In this document: piece by piece, positions 51,237-63,296 of the stretch | Layout of the letters: the number at the start of each line of letters is the position of its first letter | Numbering within the stretch: the first letter of the stretch is position 1 | DNA from: Adineta steineri | Lineage: Eukaryota > Rotifera > Eurotatoria > Adinetida > Adinetidae | NCBI GenBank assembly: GCA_905250115.1 | Contig: CAJNOI010000061.1 | Location: 186,001 to 250,000 of the forward strand | Reading direction: 5' to 3' | DNA length: 64,000 bases | Translations under genes and position numbers: made by a program | Notes under the pieces: model-generated | What the model saw: the letters and a program-made list of their open reading frames with translations, nothing else | The model's database searches: none | What the model was told of the DNA's origin: nothing

Positions 51237-52114
51237 TTATTGATCATTGGCTTTCGTTGAAGTACCATACTGACATATAGCTGCAGTGATGGCTTCAACT
51301 TTTAGTCTATCAGCTTGTTCGGCTTCCAAACTTATTATCTGAAATAAAAAAAAGTTTTTTAAAGTTTTTAAATGAAACAATAGTTGTAAATTTAGATTAC
51401 ATCATTTACCATTACTGCTGTAGCTTCCGGTTCATTTGTATCCATGTGCTGTTCAAGATTGCTGTCATAAGCTTGAGCACCTATGAATATAAATTTAGTT
51501 ATTTTAAATTAAAACACTATGCAAACCTGATGTTGAATGTTCCACTTGTTCATTGTTACTTGCAATAGTAGTAAGCAGTTCTAAATCGAATAGTAAATTT
51601 CAATTAAAGAGAATATTGATATAAAACTTAATGCATCATATTCGTTTCTAAGGAACCGCATTTTTTAATGGAAAGAACATTTTAGAAATTTTTTCAAAGC
51701 AAGCAATTTGAATAATTAACCATTTCTTCAGCTTATTACTTACAATTTCTTAGATAAATGCAAAGTATAGATATTATTAGAAAATATACCTTGATCAAAA
51801 GACGTTGAAGGCTGTTGTGGAAAATCTATAGTAAATACATAAAAGAAAGATAAATTTATCTGATTCAATCCTAAAACTCACCACTAGTTTCTTGAATACC
51901 ATCTGAGTATGATGATAATTCATCAAATGGATCATCTATTGGAAGTATAGGCGTGTTTAACATCCTATCGCCTAAAATAAATAATACAACTACATTTAGT
52001 TTCAAATAGTGTGCCATAAAGATGTTTACCGTTAGCAAAATGCAAATTCTGAATAGAACCTTCATAATTATCGGGAGCCGAAAGAAACGAATCGATATTT
52101 TCAGATGATTCCAT
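51237..52114 (-). CDS. RHD-array gene without an RHD, RHD-5
   Basis: Six in-phase exons, 145 aa: 52114-52030, 51971-51882, 51825-51790, 51580-51527, 51480-51410, 51338-51237. The protein is acidic and Ser/Thr/Gln-rich (MESSENIDSFLSAPDNYEGS...IDDPFDELSSYSDG...) and ends in a short helix (IISLEAEQADRLKVEAITAAI). Small phase-1 exons in an acidic region copy the 5' half of the RHD genes, and the gene lies in the array on the same strand, yet no recognition loop or later RHD block follows before the stop. I read it as an RHD paralogue that lost its DNA-binding exons; it could act as a separate activation or decoy unit, which is inference. Confidence 0.5.
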
Positions 52115-52782
52115 ATTTTGTCAAGTTGAATTGTAACAAGAATGAACTGGGTTTTAAAGATGCAATTGCAGAAGTAAACTTGTAATTACTTGGCAGCACG
52201 TTTATATTGAAAATTTAATTATATAATGATATATATGAATCTTAAATAGTGTAAAATATTTTCTTATTAAAATTAAATAAGAATGCTTTGCATTTTGTAT
52301 CGATTTTAATAAGATGTCTGTCTAAAATACTCAAACTCACCTATGCTCTTTTTACCTATGTAAAATAGGAAAGAAAAACGAGCAATGCAAGTCACTTAAA
52401 AATATTTTTTATAGAGGACATGAAGCATAGATGTCTCATTTTTTAACAAAAAATTTTAATTAATAAATGGCTTTTGATCAAAAACATTTTGTTACTTGTA
52501 AAAATTTATATTTTTATCAAGAAGAAAGAAAGATCAATAATGTATCTTCTATAATTAGCACAAGTTTTCGTCATTATTAAAATTTTATCTTTATTAAAAT
52601 ATGATAAGAAATGACAATTCTATAATTTTATCTGTAAAATCTTGACTGTATGTTTGACAAAAAAAGATACACAAATAAAGCAATATTCGTCAGAATCAGG
52701 ATTTATTTAGAAATGATGAAGTCAAAGTATACAATAAATACAGGCTTTTTGTATTGTACAATTTTGTAAATCACTTGTAAGT
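52115..52782. other. Spacer between RHD-5 and RHD-6
   Basis: AT-rich; no supportable exon. Confidence 0.45.
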
Positions 52783-54421
52783 TTATAACTTTTTCACTCG
52801 AGTTACCTGAAAAAAATAATTATAAAACAATTAAATTAATACGAAAAATAAGAAAATTTTACGGGTAATTTATTCATTGAGGTTGATGATTGCTTTCGTT
52901 TCTTTGTAGAATTTCGAGGATGAGGTGGATATTCATCTTCATCATCGCTATCACTCGAAGGTTCCGATCGTTTTGATGCTTTTTTTGAATTGATTTGTTT
53001 TTCTTCTAATATAAACAAAATCGAAATCATCTATATGAATAAAAAAATGCTCTCATAGATCATTTACTTTCTTCCATTATATCTGTTTGACAGAAAATAT
53101 TAGTTGTATGCCATGTTAAATCTTGGTTTATCAGTAATTGACATGCAATACGACTAAATTTTAAATGATACATTTCACGAAAACATTTAGCTTTTGCAAC
53201 GATTGATTTTGCATTTGTATTTTCATCTATTATATAAAAAAAGAAGTTCAGTTATTATCAATAAAAATAGATAAAATGAATATACAAATTTCAGTTTGAT
53301 TATCTGTCGATGTTGGATTAAATGGTTTTAACTCGAATGAGTACGCATCTAATTTTTTTTTAATGATCGATATTCGAGCTAATCTGAATTTGACACAAAA
53401 ATATCAAGATCAGTATATTAGATAAAATAGATTTCTTACTGTTTTGTTCCTTGCTGAATATCCGTTGGAGTTAACGGTACACGAATGGGTCCGTGACCAC
53501 ATTCAGGTAAATCATCTGCATGATACTCTAGTTTATCTACGTGAGTATACGCTTTACCTGTAGGGTTTTCATTGTCAGTTATGAGTGTTAACTGTAACCA
53601 TAATGATTGTCGAGCATTTAATTGACATGTATTTAAGTTTGGCAACTGTGAAATAAAAAATTAAAATTGATTGTATGGAGTAAATATGGACATACTTTAA
53701 TTGTCATCGGTTTCGACCGAGATTTTTCAATTTGACGTTTACCGTCACTTTCATATCGACGACGAATATCTGTTGGTGGTTGAGATTCCACAGTCATTAT
53801 TCGATCTTGAATGGATCGATCGATTTTTTCTAAGTCAAACTTGTCTAACTCTTCTAGTATCCAAGGCATTGATGGACTAAATGGCTTCAAAGAAAAATTT
53901 TCCGCAAGGTTCATATAATCAATATAAAATCAACTACTTACCATATCGTCAGTATCGAACTTTTCATTATTTATTATTTCTTCAACTCTTGCTTCGATAT
54001 CTGAAATTGTTTTTGTTATTAAAAACATAGAGAATTATGACTTATAACAAACCTGATGTAAACGGAAAATTTTCATCGACACCATTAGACTCTATAATTA
54101 ATAGAAATTAGATTTTTTCACAATATAATATTGAACTACCTTCTATACCAGTTGCTTGATCATTGTTTAATGAGGTTGATATTGGTATTGGTGGATCAGC
54201 ATTATATGTTCCTTAAAAATTTAAAAATAACTAAATTTAGTAGAATATGGGAATCCTTACCTGAACTAAACCAAAAATGTTCAGTGGTATTTTGTGAATA
54301 TTGGGATGTTTCAAAAACGTTTGGATTATGCAAACTCGTCCGATCTAAACATAGCATTTATAAAAAAATGAAATATAACCAAATATTATATATATATACC
54401 TTCCTGAGGTTGAAGAGCCAT
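52783..54421 (-). CDS. Diverged Rel-homology-domain protein, RHD-6
   Basis: Eleven in-phase exons, 364 aa: 54421-54400, 54344-54261, 54211-54140, 54091-54053, 54000-53942, 53884-53696, 53645-53440, 53383-53286, 53226-53068, 53005-52863, 52806-52783. Short N-terminal exons give an acidic, Ser/Asn-rich region. RHD-like part: RRRYESDGKRQIEKSRSKPM, WLQLTLITDNENPTGKAYTH, GPIRVPLTPTDIQQGTK, LARISIIKKKLDAYSFELKP (cf. the LGIxxVxKKxV block of Rel), and YHLKFSRIACQLLINQD. Tail is Ser/Asp-rich then basic (STKKRKQSSTS...RVKKL), likely nuclear. No IPT domain. Confidence 0.65.
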
Positions 54422-55588
54422 GTTTATTTAAATTTTCTAAACGAAACTTTTAAGTGGATGATCACTATAATATTTTTTATGATTTAGGTGTCTATTATGA
54501 GTTGATTTTTTTTGACAAGAACATCAAAAAACAGCTGATTGGCGGATATAAACCTTATCGTCCTTTTACAACAGATGAAGTATATAGGTGTCTCACATGT
54601 CAAGGACAAAAAAACTCACAACTCAACTAATATGATTTTCAATACATGTAATTTTTTTAATCTTGATATTAAATAATACTTCTAATTAACTGAATCTGAT
54701 ACAAATATGGAAAAAAATATCAATTTCTATAGACACAAAAACTCTTAAATGAATCAGCACCATCTGTAACATGGTTTTTAACAATAACTTGTATATGATC
54801 AGACATTATTTATATTATATTTTGTTAAAAGTTGACATTTATATGATATACTAAACACAATAGTTAAAATCTTTCTTGTTTAAATATATATTTTGAGATA
54901 ATAATTATTCACTAATAAAAAGGGTGTAGATGCAGGTGTTGACAGCTATAACAAATATAATTGAATCTCTTTTTAGCGAAAATAATGTTGTAAATTTAAT
55001 AATTCTTTCATTTAATAAACATGGTCACTTTTATTCAGCTGTATTTCACAGTAATTAATCTTTTTCTTTCAAATTTTTCATCTTAGGTAATCCGAAGATT
55101 TGATATTAATTGTACTTTGTTTATTTCTATACTTGTCAAATACATCAGACGAATTTTATTGATAATAAAATCGAACTTTTATTTATAATTACTAAACTAT
55201 GGTTCAAAATAAACATATTCAATGCATAATGTCAAATACATGATTCATTTTCACTTGTACTTCGAATGTACTGTGAAAAAGTAAAATTCTAAGAATAATA
55301 ATCTAAATAAAGATTTTATCGAACTTCACACTTTGCTGTATTATCAAAACAAAATTTATTCATTATGCAAATGATAAAAATAATACTTCGAAAATAAACA
55401 TGTATATTTATTGAAATATTTATTTCATAGAAAATCAAAAACAAACATAACATAAAAAAATTTAAAACTGAACTTAAATGATACATTCTCAGTTATACAT
55501 CCATTATTCTAGCATTCAACTAGATTTGGTGTTTATTTTTCACTGATTGCCAACCCGTTTATTAAATATTAATACATATGCTGAAGAA
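54422..55588. other. Spacer between RHD-6 and RHD-7
   Basis: No exon seen. A single G-rich arm AGGGTGTAGATGCAGGTG lies at 54921-54938. Confidence 0.45.
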
Positions 55589-57748
55589 TTAGCATTTTTT
55601 TATAGTTGATTGTTTAGTATCTTCGTTATTTTCTGTTCGATTAACTGTGACATTGGGAAATTCAAATTCATTATCTTCTTCAGAATCTGCAATCGAACGT
55701 TTATTACTAGCTGGTGATACCATACTTCCAGGCATTACATTTAAACTGCAGTTTACACATTCATTTACTATAAAGAAAAATATAAGAAATTGATTAATAA
55801 AAAATATCAAAAGATACTAACATGCTTGATAGGTAAACTCGATTTTTGCAATTTCTGTCTCATTTTGACATACAACAATTGTAACTAGAATTGTTGGGTT
55901 ATCACGTGTTACTGTGACAAGACATTTTGGTGTAAAAAGTGATATTGTTTTTGCATCGACGAATTCACAACCAACTGGAACGCTTTGTCCGATGCACGGA
56001 TAGTAGAAATAAACAGTGAGTGCTGAAAGTAATAAAAATCAATTTTTTAAAATAAATAGGTAATAGTAAATGAGGGTGTGAATTGATTCTTCTTCTTCAC
56101 CCACACCCATCCTCAATCACAATAATTCTAGATCATCCGATCGAAAAAATAACATATCTTTTTTTAGTATACACATAATTTTAGGAAGTACTGTCAAAAA
56201 TGTTTACGTATGTTTAATATTGTTCCCTAACATAAGAAAATTCATTATGAAATTTCTTACACAGTTTTATTTTTAAAAGGTATATGTCATTTTCGAAGAA
56301 AGATCCGTAAATAGGAGTCTCAGTTTTGAATAAAAGGTGTACTAGATTGTAGAGTTCGGCGAGCTTATTTTCGTAGTATGGTTCGTTTTTCTTCATACAA
56401 CTACTTGTGAGAAAAGTATCTTAACACACTTCAATATTTAAAAGTTTTTGTGACATACTAATAGCTATATACCATTTGACTACATGAAACTTATTTAAAG
56501 TAAAGAAATTCATTACTAAAATTGATCAGTTTTTTTTCAAACGAAGTTATATGGGAAAAAACGAAACCTAACATAAGAATCAATTCATCAAGTTGTACGA
56601 ATTAATATATATTCTATTCAAAACCGAGACTCAGACCTAGAGATCTTTATAATAATGCAAGTATTATTCTATCCTTAATCAACTATCACAAATATTCATA
56701 TACAGTATTGAATATGTTCTATGTTGTATAGATCATGAAAATTAGTTATATGAGATTAATTCTCACTATGATCTATCTTCAAAGGAACAATGAGTAAAAA
56801 TTTATGGTATAATTACGTTTTCTTTTGTCAATTTTTGGAATAACCATCAATATTTCATCATGACCTTGCCAATCTCCTCGTAAAGGTGAACATCTAAAAC
56901 CAACACTATCATCAGTTGTTACTCCTATTCTACCAATCATTTCATTTGAAAATACATTCGAAACCCTGTATATTATTGGTGGTTCAGTAGAACTTTTGAA
57001 GGTAGCTATGGAAAATAATAATTGTGATTGTTCTAATCGATATCTTTTAACTGCACTTCTTAAATCTGTAGCATGTCTTGTACATTGATTATTTTCTCCT
57101 TCTTCGAAATATAAAAAAAGACAATAAATTTCGAATAATTGTTCATATTTAATTTCTTACCAAAAATTAAAGGTTTTAACGATGAAAGATCTCGTAACAT
57201 ATACTGTGTTAATTTTTCTAAAGTAAATTGAAAACTAAAGAATAATTAATTTTAATAAAGAAAGTTTATTTTAAATATTCTCTTACGTTTTTCGTCCAAG
57301 TCGAAATTCATTTTCTGAAACACGAAAATATAATGAATTTGTTGATATATCTCTTATAACAGTAGTATCTTCTGTATTAATAGGATAAGGATGTATATAT
57401 CGAATAGGTTCTGATTCAGTCGGAATAGTACTCAACGTTAATCGAATATAAAAATCTTGTCGAAGTGTATCTTTCCATTCTTGTGGTATCTATATAAGAA
57501 ATAAAATTAATGAAAAGAAAAAAAAGAAGTTGTTATCTTTATTTTACCTCAATGGTCGGATATTCAAATTTATAGTCATTATCTGCAGCACGAATAAAAC
57601 GTTGAGCTCGACTTTGTTGACGATTTATTTCACATCCATATCGTTCTCGATATGATTTTTTTGGTTGCGCAATTATACGTAGTGGTGGCATTGCATTTGC
57701 CATGTTTGAGTATTGAATTTGAATAGCATCATTAATGGTTTGAATCAT
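55589..57748 (-). CDS. NF-kB/Rel-like protein with RHD and IPT domain, RHD-7
   Basis: Six in-phase exons, 380 aa: 57748-57548, 57489-57287, 57234-57161, 57101-56817, 56022-55822, 55767-55589. This is the most canonical member. PPLRIIAQPKKSYRERYGCE matches the Rel start (P..EIIEQPKxRGxRFRYxCE) with the DNA-contact pattern R-x-R-Y-x-C-E kept. Later RHD blocks: YPTIEI, YRLEQSQLLFSIATF. Then an IPT-like dimerisation domain: GRIGVTTDDSVGFRC, GHDEILMVIPKIDKRK (cf. GGDEIYLLCDKVQK), LTVYFYYPCIGQSVPVGCEF, and TIVVCQNETEIAKIEFTY. Tail is acidic. The start is uncertain: ATG 57748 lies 3 bp after a possible acceptor, so an upstream exon may exist. Its 794-bp intron (56023-56816) is long and holds fold-back L. 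Confidence 0.75.
56069..56118. repeat. Telomere-like fold-back element L (intronic)
   Basis: TGAGGGTGTG, loop TTGATTCTTCTTCTTCAC, then CCACACCCATCCTCA. Lies in the long RHD-7 intron. The loop is the inverse of that in element H, 30 kb away. Confidence 0.7.
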
Positions 57749-59596
57749 TCTATAAATACTATAGTTGAAGTAAGGAAAGAGTTTGGGACTTTTCTCTGCT
57801 AACCAAGGGAGTTTTACAATTACTAATACTATTGACTCAGTGTAACGAAAGGAAAAAACCACGATGTTTTTGCCTTTTTTTCTGTTCTGTTCTTAACTGA
57901 TAATGATAACAAGGCTTCGTTTATTGTTTCACATGATAGTTTGTAAGTACGTCGAGAAAAGTATAAAAATGGTTATATTTGTAGGTGTACTTTTAGCATC
58001 TAACGCTTTTGTAAAAATACATTTATCATATCAGAGTAGTCTATACAGGAGATATCTTATCTTCACTTTAGAAAATGCATCATATTAATGATGAATAATG
58101 CATTTTAGAATAAATTTATTTCCAATCGTATTGGTATTTTCTCTTAATTCTTAATAAAAACAATCATGCTATATAATATATTAAATTACAGAATAATTCT
58201 TTTTTCCATAGACTACTCGTAGTATATAGATACCTGTGCGCATTACTTACTGATTTTTGAATGAAGAATTGGCTATGAAACTGTAACACGAGGGGCATAG
58301 TTTGTCGCATCTATTTATAATATATACTGATTAAACATTCGTCAATGTTTTTCTTTTTCTTCCAGTAAAACTCTCTCTTCTCTCCCTTTTAATTTGAAAT
58401 TGTATTAATAAAATGATTGTATTTTTATAAGTAACCATATAAATTTTACGATAAAAAAAAATGTTTGTCTTCTTTCTCTTTTACACTTGCACTTTTTATT
58501 ATTAAAACAACAATCAAAAAGATGAATATTAAAACATTTTGCATACCAGACTTTTTCTTGGAAAATCGAAATTCAAAATTTCAAGGTAAAAATCACGGAT
58601 TAATTATTTTTATTTTTCATGTCTCGTTTCTCGTCTGAAATACGTAGACCACTTACAAAATATCAATTGATAAGTACACTTAAGACTTTATTTTTAAATT
58701 ATTCATATGAACTGTCTGAATTATTTATTCTAGTATCACATAGCATACAACTTAACTAAAGATGTTAGAATCGAATATAATCACAAGTTTATATACAATT
58801 TTCTTCAAATCTAACGTAATTTGTCATAATGTCTTTTATTTCATTTTAAAAATATTTAGATAATAACCTTATATATATAAAATATGTACAATTGATATGG
58901 AAATAAATATATAATGACAGACAATGTAGACATATTTTTTTAATTACTTTCATACTGTATGTTATCTCATAACTGAGGTCCGATGGCGGTATAATTTTAA
59001 AAAATGAACCTCTACTCTTAGCTTTCCAATTAAATATTTAAGTTTATTATTTATTTAGTTTTAAATATTAAACATATAATCCATAAAAAAAATCAATGTA
59101 GCATTATACAAAAAATAGATGAATTTTCAATAGAATTACAAGATTCAATGATATTCTATTAATCTATTTCAGTACTATTATCGATAGTTTTGTTGAATAA
59201 AAGATAGATATACGAAATTTAGTCATTTTTCATTTCTTCGATTTTATATACAAATTACAATCTATTTACTGCATAGTACAATAAAAATTTTATTGAGCAA
59301 CTTTTCGTTCCTATAGATTTAAAATCGTGATAGTATTTATTAGAACTACATAAGTGTTTGATAATCTAGTATAGAAGAGTTCTCTAATCGTGAGAAATTT
59401 ATATATTCTCTTTACTCCATCGTCTATGATTATAATAGTCAATAAAAGCTGATCTTCATCTCGTTTACATTTATTGATAAAATAATTTTCTGATTTAATT
59501 TGAATAAAATATATTAAAAGCAATATTAAATATTTAAAAAGTACATTCTTAATATTTCATTAAAGTTTATAAACTTTAATGAGCGGATAAGGCCAT
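57749..59596. other. Spacer between RHD-7 and RHD-8
   Basis: 1.8 kb AT-rich DNA; no convincing exon. It may hold an undetected first exon of RHD-7. Confidence 0.4.
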
Positions 59597-59626
59597 TCAG
59601 GCTCGACCATCGTTGTCAGTCATATC
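59583..59626 (-). promoter_or_regulatory. 3'-end motif after RHD-8
   Basis: Coding strand: GAGCCTGAATGGCCTTATCCGC, with the TGA stop inside the motif; related to the GGCC(C)TCATCCGC words after RHD-4 and RHD-5. Confidence 0.3.
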
Positions 59627-61515
59627 TGTTTTAGATGCCTTAATTAAGAAAAGATGAAGACGAATTATATTTATCAATCATGTCTGAAAAAAAACTTACG
59701 ACTTTAGATTTCTTTCTTTGTCCAATTGATTTACGTTTAACTGTTTTTTTCTTAATATTACCGATCATCGGCGACAATGTTTCAATTTCTTTAGCTAATA
59801 TAAATAAAAACAAGTATATATATATATTTGAAATAATTAATTACAAACTTACGATCATATTCATATATTGAATCAGTTTGACATTTTAAATCAGTTGGAT
59901 ATGCTTGATTATATTCATCAACAACAAAAATTTGAAAATGAAAAATTGAATATCGAAGTTTATATTCATCTATTAAAAACTTCGCTTTTTTTGTATTGGG
60001 TAAATAAATATCTTGAACTAAATATAAATGGAATAAGTAGAAAAAGTTATTTCTATAACTTACCATTAAAATCAAATTTTTGTGAGTCATAAATCGCAAA
60101 TTTTTGAATTTCTTTTAATAATCCCTGTTGTAATCGGACCATAACTAAATTCTCAATTCTATAGAAAAAAGAACCTTTTAAATATTCTATTAACTATTGT
60201 TTAAAAGAATATGTACCTAATAGTTAATTCTGTTACTGGAATTAATAATGAACCATTATAAACTTTAGCATATTTATTATTTAACCATATTGGATATGGA
60301 TGAAGAAACATAATTTTATTGTTACCATATGGAATTGTTGTACGTGTTATACGCAACCAATATGATATTTCAGGTCTGAATTGATTTCGAACATCAGACA
60401 TCTATGTTGTATATTCGAAGTAGAAATTATTAAGAAATAAAAAATGATTTACTTTTATAGTAATTGATTCCTGATTTGGTACATTTATGTATCGAAGTAT
60501 TTGTTCCAATTCTGTTTCGTATCGAACATGCTGCTTTAAAGATGGTGATACTGTTAATATAAATGATCCACGTGTTTCAATCATCACTGAACTATCGATG
60601 AAGTTAACTGTATTATTCCCATCCTATGTGAATTAAAAATATTACAAGAAAATACTTCGGCAATTATTTGAAATTACTTACACATGATTTAACAATAAAA
60701 GAATTTTTCGAATTATTTATTGATGGATTAACATTATCATCATTGTTATTATTTTGTGATAATACTAATAATGAATCATCAGTAGGATTAATTGAAATCC
60801 CGTCAAATAATTCTTCTAGAGCTTCATCAAAGCCTATCAATACAATAAATTATAAAATATGAACTTTTCTTATAACGAACCGTCTATGCCATCAGATATG
60901 TCTTGAACATGACGATTGATATGTGATGTATTATTTTGAATGAATTGAGTACCATCTGTATATTTCATTGTATTATTTTCATTCTATTTTAATTTTAAAA
61001 TATTACAAGCGAACCTTTTAGTTGTTATTTAAAATCACTTACACAGGGTTCGTTCGAATTTTCCTCTGTTTTTTGATCATCATCTTTGGTTGAGTGAGAC
61101 TTTGGTAATGCTGCTAAATAATCAATTCTTTTCGATTGATCTATATCAGATAACAGACTCTGATTAGCACCTATAAAAATAATATAGACATATTATATGC
61201 AATTCATTTTTATTTTAAATAACCTTTAGTTCTATCAGATACATCGGGACATGGATTATCAACAAACATATTTGATTCATTATTTTGATCGTCTAAAACG
61301 GGAAAAAATTCTATTAATTAGAAATAATTTATTTTATTTATTTACTCAAGTTATGTAATGTTGAAAGATCTGTCTCTGAATAAATGATTGGTGTGACTAA
61401 AATAAAACAAATACGCTATTCGGAAAACAAAAAAATAGCTTTTATGAAATTTACCAAAACCATTAAATAGTGTCCATGGAGATGGTGGATTATCATCCAT
61501 ATCGTTCAAATTCAT
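59597..61515 (-). CDS. Diverged Rel-homology-domain protein, RHD-8
   Basis: Twelve in-phase exons, 436 aa: 61515-61455, 61396-61346, 61292-61224, 61170-61043, 60983-60881, 60833-60682, 60623-60453, 60401-60217, 60158-60064, 60011-59853, 59794-59700, 59638-59597. A long acidic, Asn/Asp-rich N-terminal region (about 190 residues). RHD-like part: SPSLKQHVRYETELEQ (cf. NFAT RAHYETEG), ESITIK, ISYWLRITRTTIPYGNNK, IENLVMVRLQQGLLKEIQKF, and LRYSIFHFQIFVVDEYNQ. Basic tail KKKTVKRKSIGQRKKSK, probable nuclear signal. No IPT domain. Most diverged of the set; call depends on shared exon order and motifs. Confidence 0.55.
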
Positions 61516-62433
61516 TGTGAACTAGCTATTGCTACGAATAATTTAAAGTATTACTTTATATTATATAGAAGAAAAGAATGTTAATATTACCAACGTATTA
61601 GTCGTTTGTATTATAATAACAAAAAAAAGAAATATTTTGGTAAAAATAAAAGCTTTATATACGGCAAATTATTATGATGCAATATACTTGGCTTTTTCCA
61701 ACCTACAGTTGTTTCGTTCTTTTATTTTTTTCTCTGTATTTACCTATGACTAATTTGCTGCCACGTTTTTTATTGATAGAACGATAAAAAAAAAACAAAA
61801 AAACAACCATTGTAGCTAGGATATGTATTTCCGAAGAATACTTATCATGATACAGAATAATACAAATTAGAAATGAATAACAGATATTGGTAGATGGACA
61901 CTTATATAGAATGTATTTGCCAGAAGCATTGTAAACGTAACCGAAGTACTCTTGTAAAAATATCATAAAATTTTTATCTTGCTCAGTCTTACTATAAATA
62001 ACCTGGACTATAATCATTTTATTATAATTGTCATTCACAGTTCTTATTATTACTGTGTGCAATCAATATTAATGATGACTACATACGCCCGTTTTCTACA
62101 ATATTTATACAAATATTACTTCTCAGTCGCCAGATGGCACCCCTGTTTATTTTACCAATGAAATAAACCTAAATTGAAAAAAAACTTATGAAATTAATCG
62201 ATATCTATATAGATCAAAAAAATCGTTCTTCATACTAGACATTGAAAATAATTTAAACACATCTATTGTTTTGCTAATTCTGCTTTAGACGATATACTAT
62301 TTTTGAATGACACTTCTACACTATGTGATAAATTTATTAAGAAAATGAAATAAAATATAAACTTATGTAGATCAACTATAGGTATCATAAAAAGAATAAG
62401 TTGACAAGAAAAAAACAGTTTTATGCAATTATA
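61516..62433. other. Spacer between RHD-8 and ankyrin gene
   Basis: AT-rich; the open frame at 61703-62062 lacks domain or splice support. Confidence 0.4.
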
Positions 62434-63296
62434 TTACACATTGTCTGCAACATTAGTCAGAAGTTCAAAGCAAGATGTATTTCCATGAGACTGTGCTACT
62501 TTAGCTGGTGTTTGATCTTTTTTATTTTTCTCTTTTCGTAAATCCATTTTCATTTGATCCTTTAGGATTGGCAAAACTTGTTTAATTGTTTCTGCACCTT
62601 TATCTTCAGCTAACTTTCCAAGTATATGTAACATATTATTACCATTCTCATCTTTTTGCTCAGCAAGATCACATCGTTTTCTTAAAATAATCTCAATCAA
62701 TCTCCATTCATTACATTTACTTGCAATTAGTAATACACTTTCACCATTTTTATTTACTTTTTCAAGTAATCCAATCGATGGATTTGCACTAATAGTTTGT
62801 TTAATTACTGATAATGCTAATTCAGCATGACCATTTTCAATAGCATCATTTAATGGAGATTCATTTTCATCGCATTTTGATAGTAAAATTCGTGTTCGAC
62901 GAAATAATTGAGAAGGATCATTTGTACGAATAAATATTTGTAATGCATCTTTTAGTTGGTCAAGATATTTTTGCAATTTTTCCAGTTTTGAATCATTGTC
63001 TAAACAAAAAGAGAGAAACAACAATGGAACTGAAGAAATGTCACAAATCTAATATACTATTTGATGATATTTGAGAATGAGTNNNNNNNNNNNNNNNNNN
63101 NNNNNNNNNNNNNNNNNNNNNNNNNNNNNNNNNNNNNNNNNNNNNNNNNNNNNNNNNNNNNNNNNNNNNNNNNNNNNNNNNNTATGATATGACCAAAATA
63201 CTTCTACAATTATATTACTTCAATACATAATAACATTAATTCACCTTCATCTTTATATATACATATACTTTTTCTCTTATTCTTTTTATTTGCCAT
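62434..63296 (-). CDS. Ankyrin-repeat protein, I-kappa-B-like candidate
   Basis: Two exons, 63296-63245 (MANKKNKRKSICIYKDE) and 62999-62434, joined in phase 1 across an intron that contains the 100-N gap; 205 aa. After a coiled N-region (SKLEKLQKYLDQLKDALQIF) come about four ankyrin repeats: ESPLNDAIENGHAELALSVI, NKNGESVLLIASKCNEWRLI, DENGNNMLHILGKLAEDKG, KKDQTPAKVAQSHGNTSCFE. Ankyrin stacks bind proteins; in the Rel pathway they form the inhibitory I-kappa-B or p100/p105 tail. Adjacency to eight RHD loci on the same strand makes an inhibitor role attractive but unproven. The gap could hide further exons. Confidence 0.65.
63083..63182. other. Assembly gap (100 N)
   Basis: Exactly 100 N inside the intron of the ankyrin gene; true size unknown. 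Confidence 0.98.

Noticed and set aside
56214-56396. Minus-strand open frame inside the RHD-7 intron
   Set aside because: Short, no homology noticed, and the flanking exons join in phase without it.
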